Shown here: positions 31,397 through 39,953 of the stretch, one piece after another
How the letters are laid out: the number at the start of each line of letters is the position of its first letter
Numbering within the stretch: the stretch's first letter is position 1
From: a virus
Virus record (IMG/VR): IMGVR_UViG_3300042904_000264
Coordinates: 1-47,486 of that record
Reading direction: 5' to 3' (one strand)
Length of the DNA stretch: 47,486 bases
Notes under the pieces: model-generated
What the model was told of the DNA's origin: nothing
The model's input: only the letters and a program-made list of their open reading frames with translations
The model's database searches: none
Position numbers and translations under genes: made by a program

Positions 31397-31855
31397 ATGA
31401 AAACAGAAGTATCACCGAACCTCGCAGAAGTAGAAATAATCTACAAGTCTAAGGTGAATGTAAATGACCGAATCAAAATTACAAGGTCAGCAGATGTTTA
31501 CGAAGCTCTTAAGAACATCTACAATCCAGAAACAGTCGAACATCATGAAGAGTTTGTGTTGTTATTACTTAACAGAGCTCTGCAAGTTTTAGGATGGGCG
31601 AAAATAAGTATGGGCGGCATCACCTCAACTATTGTCGACACTCGCATCGTGTTTCAATATGCCATCAAAGCTAATGCTACAGGCATCATGCTAAGCCACA
31701 ATCATCCAAGTGGAATTGTAACTCCTAGCGAGCAAGACAAGCAACTTACAAAGAAAATTTCTGAAATAGGCAAACTATTGGAAATTCAGGTGCTCGACCA
31801 CATAATTTTTACACCAGACGCTTATTACAGCTTTGCAGACGAAGGTGAGATATAA
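31397..31855 (+). CDS. radC: RadC-like JAB/MPN domain protein
   Basis: A 152-residue protein consisting of the JAB (MPN+) domain alone, without the helix-hairpin-helix part of chromosomal RadC. The metal site is intact: HNHPSG with His101 and His103, then Ser111 and Asp114 (HxH-x7-S-x2-D), and Glu51/Glu52 upstream. Such short RadC proteins are frequent on mobile elements; function is unsettled (DNA repair or metalloprotease-like). It has its own promoter and is followed by a terminator. Confidence 0.9.
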   Translation: MKTEVSPNLAEVEIIYKSKVNVNDRIKITRSADVYEALKNIYNPETVEHHEEFVLLLLNRALQVLGWAKISMGGITSTIVDTRIVFQYAIKANATGIMLSHNHPSGIVTPSEQDKQLTKKISEIGKLLEIQVLDHIIFTPDAYYSFADEGEI

Positions 31856-31856
31856 A

Positions 31857-31884
31857 CCAAAAGCCCCTCGAAAGGGGGGCTTTA
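31857..31884 (+). terminator. Intrinsic terminator after radC
   Basis: AAAGCCCC (31860-31867) pairs with GGGGCTTT (31876-31883) over a short loop and is followed by an AT-rich stretch (ATTTAAA). It follows the radC stop by a few bases. The next gene starts only about 20 bases later, so read-through must feed the XRE gene. Confidence 0.65.
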
Positions 31885-31896
31885 TTTAAATATAAA

Positions 31897-32115
31897 ATGG
31901 GAAAATCAGTTCAGATTGATGTTATATCCGGTGAGGATAATGGCATATACAAATGCAATCTCTATGCAGGTGGGCGCTGTGTAAGGGTGTTCATGCACCA
32001 GCATGATTATGAATTATTAATTCACGATGGATTTTTTATCCGAGATGGAAAGTCATTCGATAGCGCTGGAGTACTTAATACGTCGCGTACTTATGTCGAA
32101 CAAAAAACAAAATAA
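31897..32115 (+). CDS. Small hypothetical protein (72 aa)
   Basis: MGKSVQIDVISGEDNGIYKCNLYAGGRCVRVFMHQHDYELLIHDGFFIRDGKSFDSAGVL. Beta-rich and compact. Sits between radC and the XRE gene. Not recognised. Confidence 0.5.
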   Translation: MGKSVQIDVISGEDNGIYKCNLYAGGRCVRVFMHQHDYELLIHDGFFIRDGKSFDSAGVLNTSRTYVEQKTK

Positions 32116-32117
32116 TT

Positions 32118-32366
32118 ATGACTGAAAAGCAAATAGAAATATCGCGCAAAAATCTCTTGCAAGCGATAAGCGATCACATGATCGCAAACAATATCACACA
32201 GGAAGACGCAGCGGAAAAAAGCGGCTTCATTCAATCCAACATTAGCCGAATGCTGGCCGGCAAATTCTCGCCGAATCTTGATAACTTAATTATACTGTGC
32301 GATGCTATTGGAATGAAATTGGAGGTTAAGAGCATTCTGTACAAATCGAAAACTGACGAAGGCTAA
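32118..32366 (+). CDS. XRE-family HTH protein (82 aa)
   Basis: MTEKQIEISRKNLLQAISDHMIANNITQEDAAEKSGFIQSNISRMLAGKFSPNLDNLIILCDAIGMKLEVKSI is a standard XRE helix-turn-helix: TQEDAAEKSGFIQSNISRMLAG holds the two key helices (about residues 27-48). A local regulator, possibly of the palindromic radC promoter. Antitoxin-like in size, but no toxin gene is recognisable beside it. Confidence 0.75.
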   Translation: MTEKQIEISRKNLLQAISDHMIANNITQEDAAEKSGFIQSNISRMLAGKFSPNLDNLIILCDAIGMKLEVKSILYKSKTDEG

Positions 32367-32416
32367 TCACTGTTTTTTTACCGCGCGGAGACTGGAATAA
32401 ACCAAAAAAGGAAGTC

Positions 32417-32839
32417 TTAAGGTGTCACCACCACGAAGTAAATAAACAGAGCTTCAATTATAGCCACTGCAGTTACTCCAAATAATGCTTTCTTCCATCG
32501 GGTGTTCCATTTATTTTTTTTGTCGTATTTCTCCTGCAGATCAATTCTCAGCGCCTTTTGATACTTGGTTGAATCTCTCATTTGGTTGGTGATCGCTTCC
32601 TGAATTTGTAGACTGGATTTATATCCGGATATCTGCTGATTTCTTAAAGCCTCGATCTTATCACAATCACGCAGTTGCGCGCGGTAAATTGCGGTGTCGA
32701 TTTCCAAACCCTGTTTTATTACCAAGGCCTTCGCATAAAATTTGTACTGCTTATCAGTTAAGGTTATTTGCCCGATTGATACTATCGGAATAACGCTTAA
32801 GAGAAACATTGTCAAAACTTTCAATATGTTTCGTTCCAT
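32417..32839 (-). CDS. Predicted spanin-like or envelope protein (140 aa)
   Basis: An N-terminal signal (LTMFLLSVIPIVSIGQ), a helical coiled coil (IYRAQLRDCDKIEALRNQQISGYKSSLQIQEAITNQ) and a C-terminal membrane helix (ALFGVTAVAIIEALFIYFVVV). Its start lies inside the preceding lipoprotein gene by 86 bases in another frame, reminiscent of overlapping Rz/Rz1 pairs. Last gene of the late path. Function by context. Confidence 0.5.
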   Translation of the reverse strand: MERNILKVLTMFLLSVIPIVSIGQITLTDKQYKFYAKALVIKQGLEIDTAIYRAQLRDCDKIEALRNQQISGYKSSLQIQEAITNQMRDSTKYQKALRIDLQEKYDKKNKWNTRWKKALFGVTAVAIIEALFIYFVVVTP

Positions 32840-33074
32840 GGTTTACTTTTTTGTGATTCTTAATTAAGGCACTGTCATACCTCAACTGATTTTTTTTGAT
32901 GGTGATGATCTCCTGATCCTGGTAATAAATTACGGCACCGAGGCTGTCCAACTTCTTTGAAAAATTAACCTCAACTGTTTTTTGTTTACAACTGAAAAAA
33001 GCGACTGAGATAATAGCCAGAAGGATGACCAAGGCCCAGAACTTGCCATTCCACCTAAACCTTCTGTTCTCCAT
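32754..33074 (-). CDS. Predicted outer-membrane lipoprotein, possible spanin subunit (106 aa)
   Basis: I start at the ATG at 33074 (MENRRFRWNGKFWALVILLAIISVAFFSCKQK); an ATG at 33089 is also possible. A hydrophobic helix ends in a weak lipobox with Cys29. The rest is helical with a YYQDQEIITIKKNQLRYDSALIKN coiled coil and a conserved-looking end, SFDNVSLKRYSDSINRA. Overlaps genes on both sides. Bacteroidota spanins are poorly catalogued, so this is a tentative call. Confidence 0.5.
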   Translation of the reverse strand: MENRRFRWNGKFWALVILLAIISVAFFSCKQKTVEVNFSKKLDSLGAVIYYQDQEIITIKKNQLRYDSALIKNHKKVNHGTKHIESFDNVSLKRYSDSINRANNLN

Positions 33075-33357
33075 CAACGGGTGTATCATTTTGTTTGTCT
33101 TTAAAGATTTGTTTGGTCTGATATCCCGCATAAACCATCTGAGCGGTATATAATGCAATAGCAGCGATATAATCGATCTTATCTTCCTGCATTAACTTCC
33201 ATACTATTAAGTCCAGCATCACACACGCATTTACAAAGATGATCATGCGCTCGAAGCGTTTTGAACTATAATGTGATGGCTGATTGGAAAGAGTTTTATT
33301 GAGCTCTTTTAAATGCCAATTAAACCTCATCCATAGTTTTATAAAATAATTTTTCAT
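33055..33357 (-). CDS. Two-helix membrane protein, holin candidate (100 aa)
   Basis: A basic N-terminus, then hydrophobic segments FERMIIFVNACVMLDLIVWKLM (about residues 34-55) and YIAAIALYTAQMVYAGY (about 63-79), and a charged tail. Size, two segments and position between the transpeptidase-like lysis gene and the spanin-like pair fit a holin. Overlaps the next gene's start. Confidence 0.5.
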   Translation of the reverse strand: MKNYFIKLWMRFNWHLKELNKTLSNQPSHYSSKRFERMIIFVNACVMLDLIVWKLMQEDKIDYIAAIALYTAQMVYAGYQTKQIFKDKQNDTPVDGEQKV

Positions 33358-33719
33358 GTTGTTACCGGCATTACTGAAATGTCCAAATAATACTGAGGAT
33401 CTTTATACTCGCCCTTTTTGCTTTTTTCACCTCGGTTCAAATTAATCACGTAGCACTTACGTCCGTGAGGTTTGTCAATGTATAATTTATCTGCATAGCA
33501 TTTCATAACATATCCACCGAGCACTTTAGCAAATTCTTTTATCATTTTTTCAGAATCCTTTACCTTTTCCTGCCAGGGAATAGCAATCAAGTCTAAATCA
33601 CGATGTAAGCTTCCATGAAGTACAAGATTGTATCCATACTTCAAAGCAATCTTCTTTAAATCAAAGAAGCAAAGAGCATAAAGACTAGGTCGCGCGTGTA
33701 TTGGTTTTTCATCGTACAT
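33354..33719 (-). CDS. Conserved phage protein with nucleotidyltransferase-like motif (121 aa)
   Basis: ARPSLYALCFFDLKKIALKYGYNLVLHGSLHRDLDLIAIPW is a pattern common to a family found beside phage lysis genes. The HGSLHRDLDLI part (about residues 35-45) resembles the GS...DxD active site of minimal nucleotidyltransferases. Activity has not been assigned as far as I know. Overlaps its neighbours at both ends by a few bases. Confidence 0.7.
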   Translation of the reverse strand: MYDEKPIHARPSLYALCFFDLKKIALKYGYNLVLHGSLHRDLDLIAIPWQEKVKDSEKMIKEFAKVLGGYVMKCYADKLYIDKPHGRKCYVINLNRGEKSKKGEYKDPQYYLDISVMPVTT

Positions 33720-34303
33720 TACACCAAATCTGTTTCTTTAATTAAGGTATATGTGAACCGGTTACCGGTTGCTGTTTTGAACTTCTCACAGATGTTGACC
33801 ATCTCTTCTTTATTTGACCACACCGCATGAACCTGACAGCCGGCTGACCAGGCACCGATCTTTTCTGTTTTGGTGAGCTTGTTTGCTCCATGGATGTTAC
33901 ATCCAAAGTATCCCGAATCCTCGGTCCCTGAATTTCCTGCGGTACCATCAAGATCTTTATCCCTGATAACTGTGATTAGACCCGATTGAATTAGCGCACG
34001 GTGATCGGTCTTCCCCTGATGGAAGCCGACTGCATAAGCATTCTCATATTGCCCTGGCTTAATTACAGCACAGCCTTTCGGGTTTAAAAGTTGCTTTTGA
34101 TACTTCACACCTGGTTCTGTGGTGATCAGGTATGTTTTTAGAACCTCTTTACCGTTATCCGGATATACAATGCAAAGCACATCATTAAATACATCAGGAA
34201 CACTTAATGTGGTCCGGATGCCAATGATATTCGGACGGTCATTATACCACCTGTAATTGAGTTTACTTAATGTGGTTTTTAAAGTTTCAATACTTAAATT
34301 CAT
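33719..34303 (-). CDS. L,D-transpeptidase-like (YkuD-like) protein, probable lysis enzyme
   Basis: A 194-residue protein with FGCNIHGANKLTKTEKIGAWSAGCQV: His138 and Cys156 in an H-x14-S-x-G-C arrangement that fits the YkuD active site HX14-17[ST]xGC. No signal peptide or membrane anchor is visible, so a holin would be needed for release. No other muramidase, amidase or endopeptidase is recognisable in the genome, making this the best endolysin candidate. A peptidoglycan-modifying role is the alternative. Confidence 0.6.
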   Translation of the reverse strand: MNLSIETLKTTLSKLNYRWYNDRPNIIGIRTTLSVPDVFNDVLCIVYPDNGKEVLKTYLITTEPGVKYQKQLLNPKGCAVIKPGQYENAYAVGFHQGKTDHRALIQSGLITVIRDKDLDGTAGNSGTEDSGYFGCNIHGANKLTKTEKIGAWSAGCQVHAVWSNKEEMVNICEKFKTATGNRFTYTLIKETDLV

Positions 34304-34554
34304 TCTACTTCAATTTGAGGTTCTTTTGGAAGAGTAGCTTCAACCTTTGGGCGCGGATCATTGTTGTAATCAGGGCGGTTATCTTCAAGCCTTGCCAATC
34401 GGTATTCAAATAGTTTTTCCCTTCCAATTTGATACTCTTTGTACACTGAAAAATCCTGCTTTAAATCATACCACATGGTAAGAACCACCGATAGGAACCC
34501 TAGCAGCTTTATCATATCAGCTCCGGAAAACTTTATCTTATTAAAGTCTGTCAT
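34300..34554 (-). CDS. Small single-pass membrane protein (84 aa)
   Basis: One hydrophobic helix (GADMIKLLGFLSVVLTMWYDL, about residues 10-30), then a charged arm and a Pro/Glu-rich tail. It overlaps the transpeptidase-like gene by four bases. A holin, antiholin or anchoring role is possible. Not recognised by sequence. Confidence 0.5.
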   Translation of the reverse strand: MTDFNKIKFSGADMIKLLGFLSVVLTMWYDLKQDFSVYKEYQIGREKLFEYRLARLEDNRPDYNNDPRPKVEATLPKEPQIEVE

Positions 34555-35039
34555 GCCTCCTCTATGTTTTCTTCAAATTCATTTTTATTCTGAAATGCGA
34601 AACCATTCAAAGCTTTTACCATGAAAGGATCTATATCCTTTGGAAGGTCGAAAGGGCTAACTATGCACTTAACCTCAACCTCTTCATTTAAGAAAGGCTC
34701 CAGGATCTCTTCAAGTTTCTCTTTGATCTCTTCCTGCTTTTTTATGATTTCAACTTCACCATCGCGGTTGTAGGTATATTCTCCTTTTGCATTTAATACC
34801 AACTGGCCATCCTTTTCAAGCGCATGTTGAACGCGAAACGTTGACATTTCAAGCTTCAATTCAGCAGTGATTTTATTCTGCGCTTTATTTACCTGCTTAC
34901 TTAAGTTCTTATTGAAATCAATAAATTGACTGCAGAAGAATCCTAGCTTGGTTTTTGGGTTCATTGAAAAGTAACCGCTCGCAGCGTTGAGAGCTGTTAT
35001 AAATTCATCTCGAGATACCCGCTTTTTTGATACTTTCAT
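34551..35039 (-). CDS. Hypothetical late protein (162 aa)
   Basis: MKVSKKRVSRDEFITALNAASGYFSMNPKTKLGFFCSQFIDFNKNLSKQVNKAQNKITAEL..., largely helical, with a conserved-looking end DIDPFMVKALNGFAFQNK. Overlaps the next gene by four bases and follows the fibre gene. Could be a fibre chaperone or internal protein; not recognised. Confidence 0.55.
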   Translation of the reverse strand: MKVSKKRVSRDEFITALNAASGYFSMNPKTKLGFFCSQFIDFNKNLSKQVNKAQNKITAELKLEMSTFRVQHALEKDGQLVLNAKGEYTYNRDGEVEIIKKQEEIKEKLEEILEPFLNEEVEVKCIVSPFDLPKDIDPFMVKALNGFAFQNKNEFEENIEEA

Positions 35040-35045
35040 ATTTGT

Positions 35046-37040
35046 TTAAACCGTTTCGTATATAATTACACCACATACTGTTTTCGTTCCAGAAGTGGCC
35101 CATGAGTTACTTGTAAGCATTGAACCTTGAATGGTCATGGTGACACTGTTGGCCGTAGTAAATCCATTTGATGTGGATTTTGTACCGTTATTATCAATAG
35201 CTAAAACTGACACCTGATTCTCACCAACGTTATTAGCAGCCGCAAACGGAAGCGTGATAGTACAGGTATTAGCATTGGACGTTCCCGTAAAGAATACCTG
35301 TAGAATACATACCTTACCAACCTTTACATAACGTGAGTTCAAATAAGTGACAGATCCTGAATAGCCAGTTGCGGCTAATGAGCTCCCGTAGTTTGTCCAG
35401 GTAAGCGCCATATCACCGTTAACAATGGAACTCGTTAATGATAGTTTTGAATATGCTATTGCGGCCGAACCAGAAATGTCAGCGTTCACGATCGAGCCGG
35501 TTAAGCTTAATTTGGAATATGCAATCGAGCCGGCCAGCATTGCATTTGTCACCTTTAAAGGACCAATGGTAGTAACACCGGCATTATCAATTGTTACATC
35601 ACCGCTCATTGTCACAGCCGAAGCTACGTTTGATGCGTTACCAACAAGAATCTGAGCAGAGTTAAGAACGTTTGTGATCGGTGTATATCCTAAGTTAGTT
35701 TCTGCGATTGCCCAATTCGAAGCAGTGGTACCTGGAGAGTCAACAAGCGCGCGAACAGTATCACCTGCCACGACCGCTGAACCTCCTAAAGTACCAGCCA
35801 CTGAAATTGTCCAGATATCACCTTTTAGAATTGCTCCGGCCGTTCCGGATCCTCCTGATGAAGGAAAAGCATTTCCGGATGCATCATAAGTGCCTCGATC
35901 ATCCCATAAGCCCACAACGAGACTTTCAGCATACTGCTTTGTACAGATACCTAAAGCCACCGTAGGATCAGCGGACATTGTTAATGTGTTCGATAAAACA
36001 GCGGACCATGTAGCCACACCGTTACTATCAGATTGTAGAAACTTTCCGGTGCCTTGGTTTCCATCCGTGTAAACTATCCGGTTATCATCTCTTAATTTGA
36101 AATACGAAGTGAAGGCGCTATCGTAAACAGCAAAAGAATAAGTCGAACTGGTGGTGCCAGTACCGATCACTCCCATGGTTGCATTTACGGCCGCGCCCGG
36201 GAAAGTATTTCCAAAGAACCATTGACCTCCACTAATCACCTTGCCTCTAATTAAAGAGTTCGTATAAAATTCCGTAGAGTTGTTTGTCGGTCTTAAAAGG
36301 ATGGATGGCCCGCCGGCTTCAAGTCTTATCTGACCATCTTCAAAGACAGTCATGATATCAGTCTTCGCCAGACTTCCTAACTGGAAGATCTTTGTGGTAT
36401 TTAAAATCCCCCCAGAGTAAACATGTAACTTTGCATCCGGATTTGTTTGGAAAATACCAACGTTATTTCCAACCGGATTAAGAACAAGTGGTCCAGAATA
36501 AGCTTGAACCCACTTATAAGCGCCAGTCTGATAATAGCCAAGCATTAAATCCTGACCAACCGAAGGATCCTCATTTCCAGTGATGGTGATTCTACCTTCA
36601 GAAACTAAATATCCTGAAATGGCTGAGCTTGGATTTCCTAATAGAAGTTTATCGATCCGTGCAGTTGAAAATACATCCAGTGAGTAAGCAGCAACACCAG
36701 TACCTATCTTTAACTTGTCACCTGCAGTAACATTAATGTCTTTTCCGGACGTGCTATTTCCGGCATTGAGCACCTGAGTAAAAGTTGGAACTGTAGTTAT
36801 GGATGCGAAATTATCTTCTACCCATTTTTTATATGCGAAGGCTTTCGGATCTGTCAAAGTAACTAATGAACTGTAGCCGGCTTCAGCCTGAACCACCATG
36901 CCACCATCAACCACATTCAAATAAGAATTGATCATGTCAGTGGCAAGATCACGCACATATTGTGCTGTTGTTTGCCTCCCACCGCTAATAATTTTAGCAG
37001 TCATTAAGGTTATTAATGTCGCTTTATTACTAACCGCCAT
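35046..37040 (-). CDS. Large tail fibre / adsorption protein (664 aa)
   Basis: A low-charge, Gly/Ser/Thr/Asn-rich beta protein typical of fibres. N-terminal helical part (KATLITLMTAKIISGGRQTTAQYVRDLATDMIN), a middle with VGIFQTNPDAKLHVYS and LFGDNRIVYTD-like strands, and a C-terminal half with repeated IAYSKLSLTGSIVNADI / IAYSKLSLTSSIVNGDM units and a final jelly-roll-like region. It lies at the end of the head block, a second fibre gene beside that at 263/46687. Host binding inferred. Confidence 0.7.
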   Translation of the reverse strand: MAVSNKATLITLMTAKIISGGRQTTAQYVRDLATDMINSYLNVVDGGMVVQAEAGYSSLVTLTDPKAFAYKKWVEDNFASITTVPTFTQVLNAGNSTSGKDINVTAGDKLKIGTGVAAYSLDVFSTARIDKLLLGNPSSAISGYLVSEGRITITGNEDPSVGQDLMLGYYQTGAYKWVQAYSGPLVLNPVGNNVGIFQTNPDAKLHVYSGGILNTTKIFQLGSLAKTDIMTVFEDGQIRLEAGGPSILLRPTNNSTEFYTNSLIRGKVISGGQWFFGNTFPGAAVNATMGVIGTGTTSSTYSFAVYDSAFTSYFKLRDDNRIVYTDGNQGTGKFLQSDSNGVATWSAVLSNTLTMSADPTVALGICTKQYAESLVVGLWDDRGTYDASGNAFPSSGGSGTAGAILKGDIWTISVAGTLGGSAVVAGDTVRALVDSPGTTASNWAIAETNLGYTPITNVLNSAQILVGNASNVASAVTMSGDVTIDNAGVTTIGPLKVTNAMLAGSIAYSKLSLTGSIVNADISGSAAIAYSKLSLTSSIVNGDMALTWTNYGSSLAATGYSGSVTYLNSRYVKVGKVCILQVFFTGTSNANTCTITLPFAAANNVGENQVSVLAIDNNGTKSTSNGFTTANSVTMTIQGSMLTSNSWATSGTKTVCGVIIYETV

Positions 37041-37650
37041 AGCTTAGTCCCTCCCAGAAATATCCTAATGCAGTTTCATTCAAAAGCGCAGTTGTAATGT
37101 AGCTTTCGAGGTATTCTGCTATTTTTAATTTATTAACTTCATTTGCAGTAACACTGAAAGTCAAACGGCCCATCGCTGAGTTCTTTGCATCATCCTCAGT
37201 GTTCGCTCTTATATCGATGTTGGTCACACCGGTACGCATGATAAACGGTGTGGAGAAAGTAAAGTCCAGTTTTTTATAAACTGGATCTTCTAAAATAGAT
37301 CGGCACAGGCCAAGTAACTTATGAAGTTTTTTTGCCGATCGATAAGAGCCGGCCTGATCACCTGTAGTTTTTGAATTGGTATAGATATCAATGAAGAATT
37401 TATATTCTCCATCCACACTTCCCTGGTTCTTATTTCCGAAGGTGGCAGTCGGGAAAACAATATTTACTACGGATCCTTTAAGTTCAACTTTATCCAGGCC
37501 CGTTGATTCAATTAGAACATCCACCTCATCCAAGTCAGTATCATAACTCATCATCCACTGCGCGTCAATCTCTTCTCGGAGAATAACGCCAAGCTTCTCT
37601 CGAATTAATTCAAAGGCTTGTACTTCTATTTTCTGTGTTATCTTACTCAA
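37030..37650 (-). CDS. Tail completion / head-tail joining protein (206 aa)
   Basis: Contains VVNIVFPTATFGNKNQGSVDGEYKFFIDIYTNS and SAKKLHKLLGLCRSILEDPVYKKLDF, a layout seen in tail-terminator proteins (gpU or Mu gp37-like). Position just after the FII-like gene matches Z/U in lambda. Overlaps its neighbours by 8-11 bases. Moderate certainty. Confidence 0.55.
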   Translation of the reverse strand: MSKITQKIEVQAFELIREKLGVILREEIDAQWMMSYDTDLDEVDVLIESTGLDKVELKGSVVNIVFPTATFGNKNQGSVDGEYKFFIDIYTNSKTTGDQAGSYRSAKKLHKLLGLCRSILEDPVYKKLDFTFSTPFIMRTGVTNIDIRANTEDDAKNSAMGRLTFSVTANEVNKLKIAEYLESYITTALLNETALGYFWEGLSYGG

Positions 37651-38023
37651 AATCTTCTAGTATCACTACGATTAAACCCATCGTTTCGTCAGGGCGCCAG
37701 CTTTGCGCGATATAGTTTTTTACAAGTCCAGTGCTATCTTTTACATCAAATCGATGTTTAGAAAGATCAACCTCACCATCTGAATTTCTGATAGGATAAT
37801 TAGGATTTTCAGTCTGCAATACTTCTTCTGAAAAAGATACATGCGCATTCTTTGAGCTAACCGGATTTCCTTCTGTGTCGATGCTTAACCAGTGTTTTGT
37901 ATGCAGTCCGACAATGGTTGCTGTTTGAGAAGTTGGCGCGGTCAATGTCATTTCAATACCAAATCCATCAGTGTTTGAAGTGATATCCTTTATGTCTGCT
38001 CTTGCGCGCTCTATTAAACTCAT
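37643..38023 (-). CDS. Head-tail adaptor, FII-like (126 aa)
   Basis: MSLIERARADIKDITSNTDGFGIEMTLTAPTSQTATIVGLHTKHWLSIDTEGNPVSSKNAHVSFSEEVL and SWRPDETMGLIVVILE match the pattern of lambda FII-type joining proteins. A small beta protein, with position after the capsid genes. Overlaps the next gene by eight bases. Confidence 0.7.
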   Translation of the reverse strand: MSLIERARADIKDITSNTDGFGIEMTLTAPTSQTATIVGLHTKHWLSIDTEGNPVSSKNAHVSFSEEVLQTENPNYPIRNSDGEVDLSKHRFDVKDSTGLVKNYIAQSWRPDETMGLIVVILEDFE

Positions 38024-38087
38024 CTTAATAAAAAAGGGACTACATTATCATATAATCCCTTTTATTGTTAGAATGGTGAACTGTAAA

Positions 38088-38411
38088 TTATTGCAACCCT
38101 ATCCAAATTTTGTAAAGAACCTTTTTATTTGCATTCTCATCGAACTCTATTTCGATGCCAGATGCTTTCGCCTCTTGTAGTTTTTTTATGATCTCAGCTT
38201 TGCTTATTTGCTCTATCGAAGGTGGGAGTACTGGTGAAGGAGCAGGAGGTTCAATCTCATCCTCTTTTGTCACAGGCTCTAAAAACCCTTGTTCCACCAG
38301 CAACTTTGCATTGCCTCTTGGAAAATTCTCATCGGTGACAAAATCACCGAATGAGAATATTTTATTACCCAGGCCACCGACAGATAAGGCCTTAACCTTA
38401 TACTCAGCCAT
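38088..38411 (-). CDS. Head-completion protein with HeH/LEM-like C-terminus, FI position (107 aa)
   Basis: A small N-terminal domain (YKVKALSVGGLGNKIFSFGDFVTDENFPRGNAKLLVEQGFLEPV), a Pro-rich linker (PPAPSPVLPP), and a C-terminal helix-extension-helix-like part (ISKAEIIKKLQEAKASGIEIEFDENANKKVLYKIW). It occupies the place of lambda FI between capsid and FII. The HeH-like part could bind DNA or the terminase. One base overlap with the capsid gene. Confidence 0.6.
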   Translation of the reverse strand: MAEYKVKALSVGGLGNKIFSFGDFVTDENFPRGNAKLLVEQGFLEPVTKEDEIEPPAPSPVLPPSIEQISKAEIIKKLQEAKASGIEIEFDENANKKVLYKIWIGLQ

Positions 38412-39466
38412 TAAGCAACTACCTGAGCTGTGTAAATCTGATCAACTGCTACTGGAATACAAACACCTGCAGATTTAACTCCTAAGATGTGTGCAGTGGC
38501 GCGCTCATCGATAAAGTCATAAGTTAAGAACTTACCTTTTTTCGGAGCGATACCAGTACTTAACAACTGAGGAACTGCCGCATATGAAAGAACGTTAGAT
38601 GTCATTTCAGGCACCATAACAATCTTCTTAGTATCCATGTATTTCACCTTTGTTCCGGCCGCATTCTCATAGAAGTCAGGATATGTCCAGATGCGCATTG
38701 TGTATGCACCAACTGAAATCTGACCGTGATATGAACGACCTAGAGCGTCACGCTGTGCAGGAATTAAAGATTCAAGACCCCACTGAACCTGCAGAGCACG
38801 AGCCTTAACAATTGTATTGTTTTTATATGCCTGGAAGGCTGATTCCCCCATGATCACGTTAATAACGGATCCTTCGGATTTACCTGTTTCTTTCAGGTAT
38901 GCCGAACCAAGGAGAAGAACAGCATCAGGATCAACTGAACCACTGGTCCAGTAGCCAGTAGATGATGCATTAGCATCAATCAATGAAGTTGCATTACGTT
39001 TGAAATCAATATTTACACCTTTGTTCAAGGTTACAATACCGGTTAACAAAACATCCCACGCTTGTTTTTCATAAGCACGATCGATCTTATCCATACAAGC
39101 TTCGAGCTTTCCATTCGCACTGTCAAGGAAACGGCCAAAGTTCGCGGCTGAAATCTGAGGTTCTGCATATAGCGCATCGTAAAGATCGAGCTGCGTCATA
39201 TCGAAGTACTCGTTATAGTATGGAGGAAGAATGATCTTCTCAGTTGATTTATCCCAGGTGTTACGGTTACCTTCGGTACCGCGAGTTACATCAACCGCAA
39301 TTTTTTGCGCGTTGCGTTCAACCTCGATTGAAATCAGCTTTGTATCAGCTTCAACTTCTTTGAAAAATGAGCGGCCAAAAGCTTTAGGCTTCATGTTGTC
39401 CGCGTAACGTGCAACCAATTTCTTTGTGAAAAGATTTCTTGCGTCGGTTGTTGATATATTTGCCAT
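38411..39466 (-). CDS. Major capsid protein (lambda gpE-like, HK97 fold expected)
   Basis: A 351-residue protein in the gpE position after protease and decoration genes. Recognisable segments: LFTKKLVARYADNMKPKAFGRSFFKEVEADTKLISIEVERN, ITLPPYYNEYFDMTQLDLYDALY-like stretch (about residues 78-104), NVIMGESAFQAYKNN, RIWTYPDFYENAAG and YDFIDERATAHILGVKSAGVCIP. Forms the shell. Length fits the family. Confidence 0.9.
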   Translation of the reverse strand: MANISTTDARNLFTKKLVARYADNMKPKAFGRSFFKEVEADTKLISIEVERNAQKIAVDVTRGTEGNRNTWDKSTEKIILPPYYNEYFDMTQLDLYDALYAEPQISAANFGRFLDSANGKLEACMDKIDRAYEKQAWDVLLTGIVTLNKGVNIDFKRNATSLIDANASSTGYWTSGSVDPDAVLLLGSAYLKETGKSEGSVINVIMGESAFQAYKNNTIVKARALQVQWGLESLIPAQRDALGRSYHGQISVGAYTMRIWTYPDFYENAAGTKVKYMDTKKIVMVPEMTSNVLSYAAVPQLLSTGIAPKKGKFLTYDFIDERATAHILGVKSAGVCIPVAVDQIYTAQVVA

Positions 39467-39487
39467 TGTATGGTTTTTCTTTTAAGG

Positions 39488-39931
39488 TTATAGATTATCG
39501 TAACTTGAATTTGAAGTTGACGTTACGAGTTTAATACCAACTGTATCAGCTCCGATACGGTCACGTAGCCTGCGGCTAGAAACAGTAGTATCAAGATTAT
39601 CTGATCCCTGGAAGATGATCTTATCTTCTACAACATCTCCTGAAACGCAGATGTCAAGATCAACAAGATCGCCACCATCTACAGTTACATCCTCAGCAAG
39701 GATACCTGTCGGATACTGACTTCCATCGGAAGCTCCAGAAGCCAAAGGTTTGATGTAACCTGTGCCAGCTACGGTTCCCATCAGGGTTCCGGCCAAAAGC
39801 GTCACAGAGTCATATGCTGAGTTGTTATACGGGTAACTTTTATACCTGTTATTCCAAATGAATATTTTGGAAAGGTCGGTTGTGATTTCAGCCTGCTGGC
39901 CGGTATTTGATACTACGCTATTTGAGCTCAT
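39488..39931 (-). CDS. Head decoration protein (gpD-like)
   Basis: A 147-residue protein with VTLLAGTLMGTVAGTGYIKPLASGASDGSQYPTGILAEDVTVDGGDLVDLDICVSGDVVEDKIIF, the beta-barrel layout of lambda gpD-type cement proteins. It lies between protease and capsid genes, as C-D-E in lambda. It would trimerise on the expanded shell. Confidence 0.75.
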   Translation of the reverse strand: MSSNSVVSNTGQQAEITTDLSKIFIWNNRYKSYPYNNSAYDSVTLLAGTLMGTVAGTGYIKPLASGASDGSQYPTGILAEDVTVDGGDLVDLDICVSGDVVEDKIIFQGSDNLDTTVSSRRLRDRIGADTVGIKLVTSTSNSSYDNL

Positions 39932-39953
39932 GTAGTGGGTTTTTTAAAATGAA

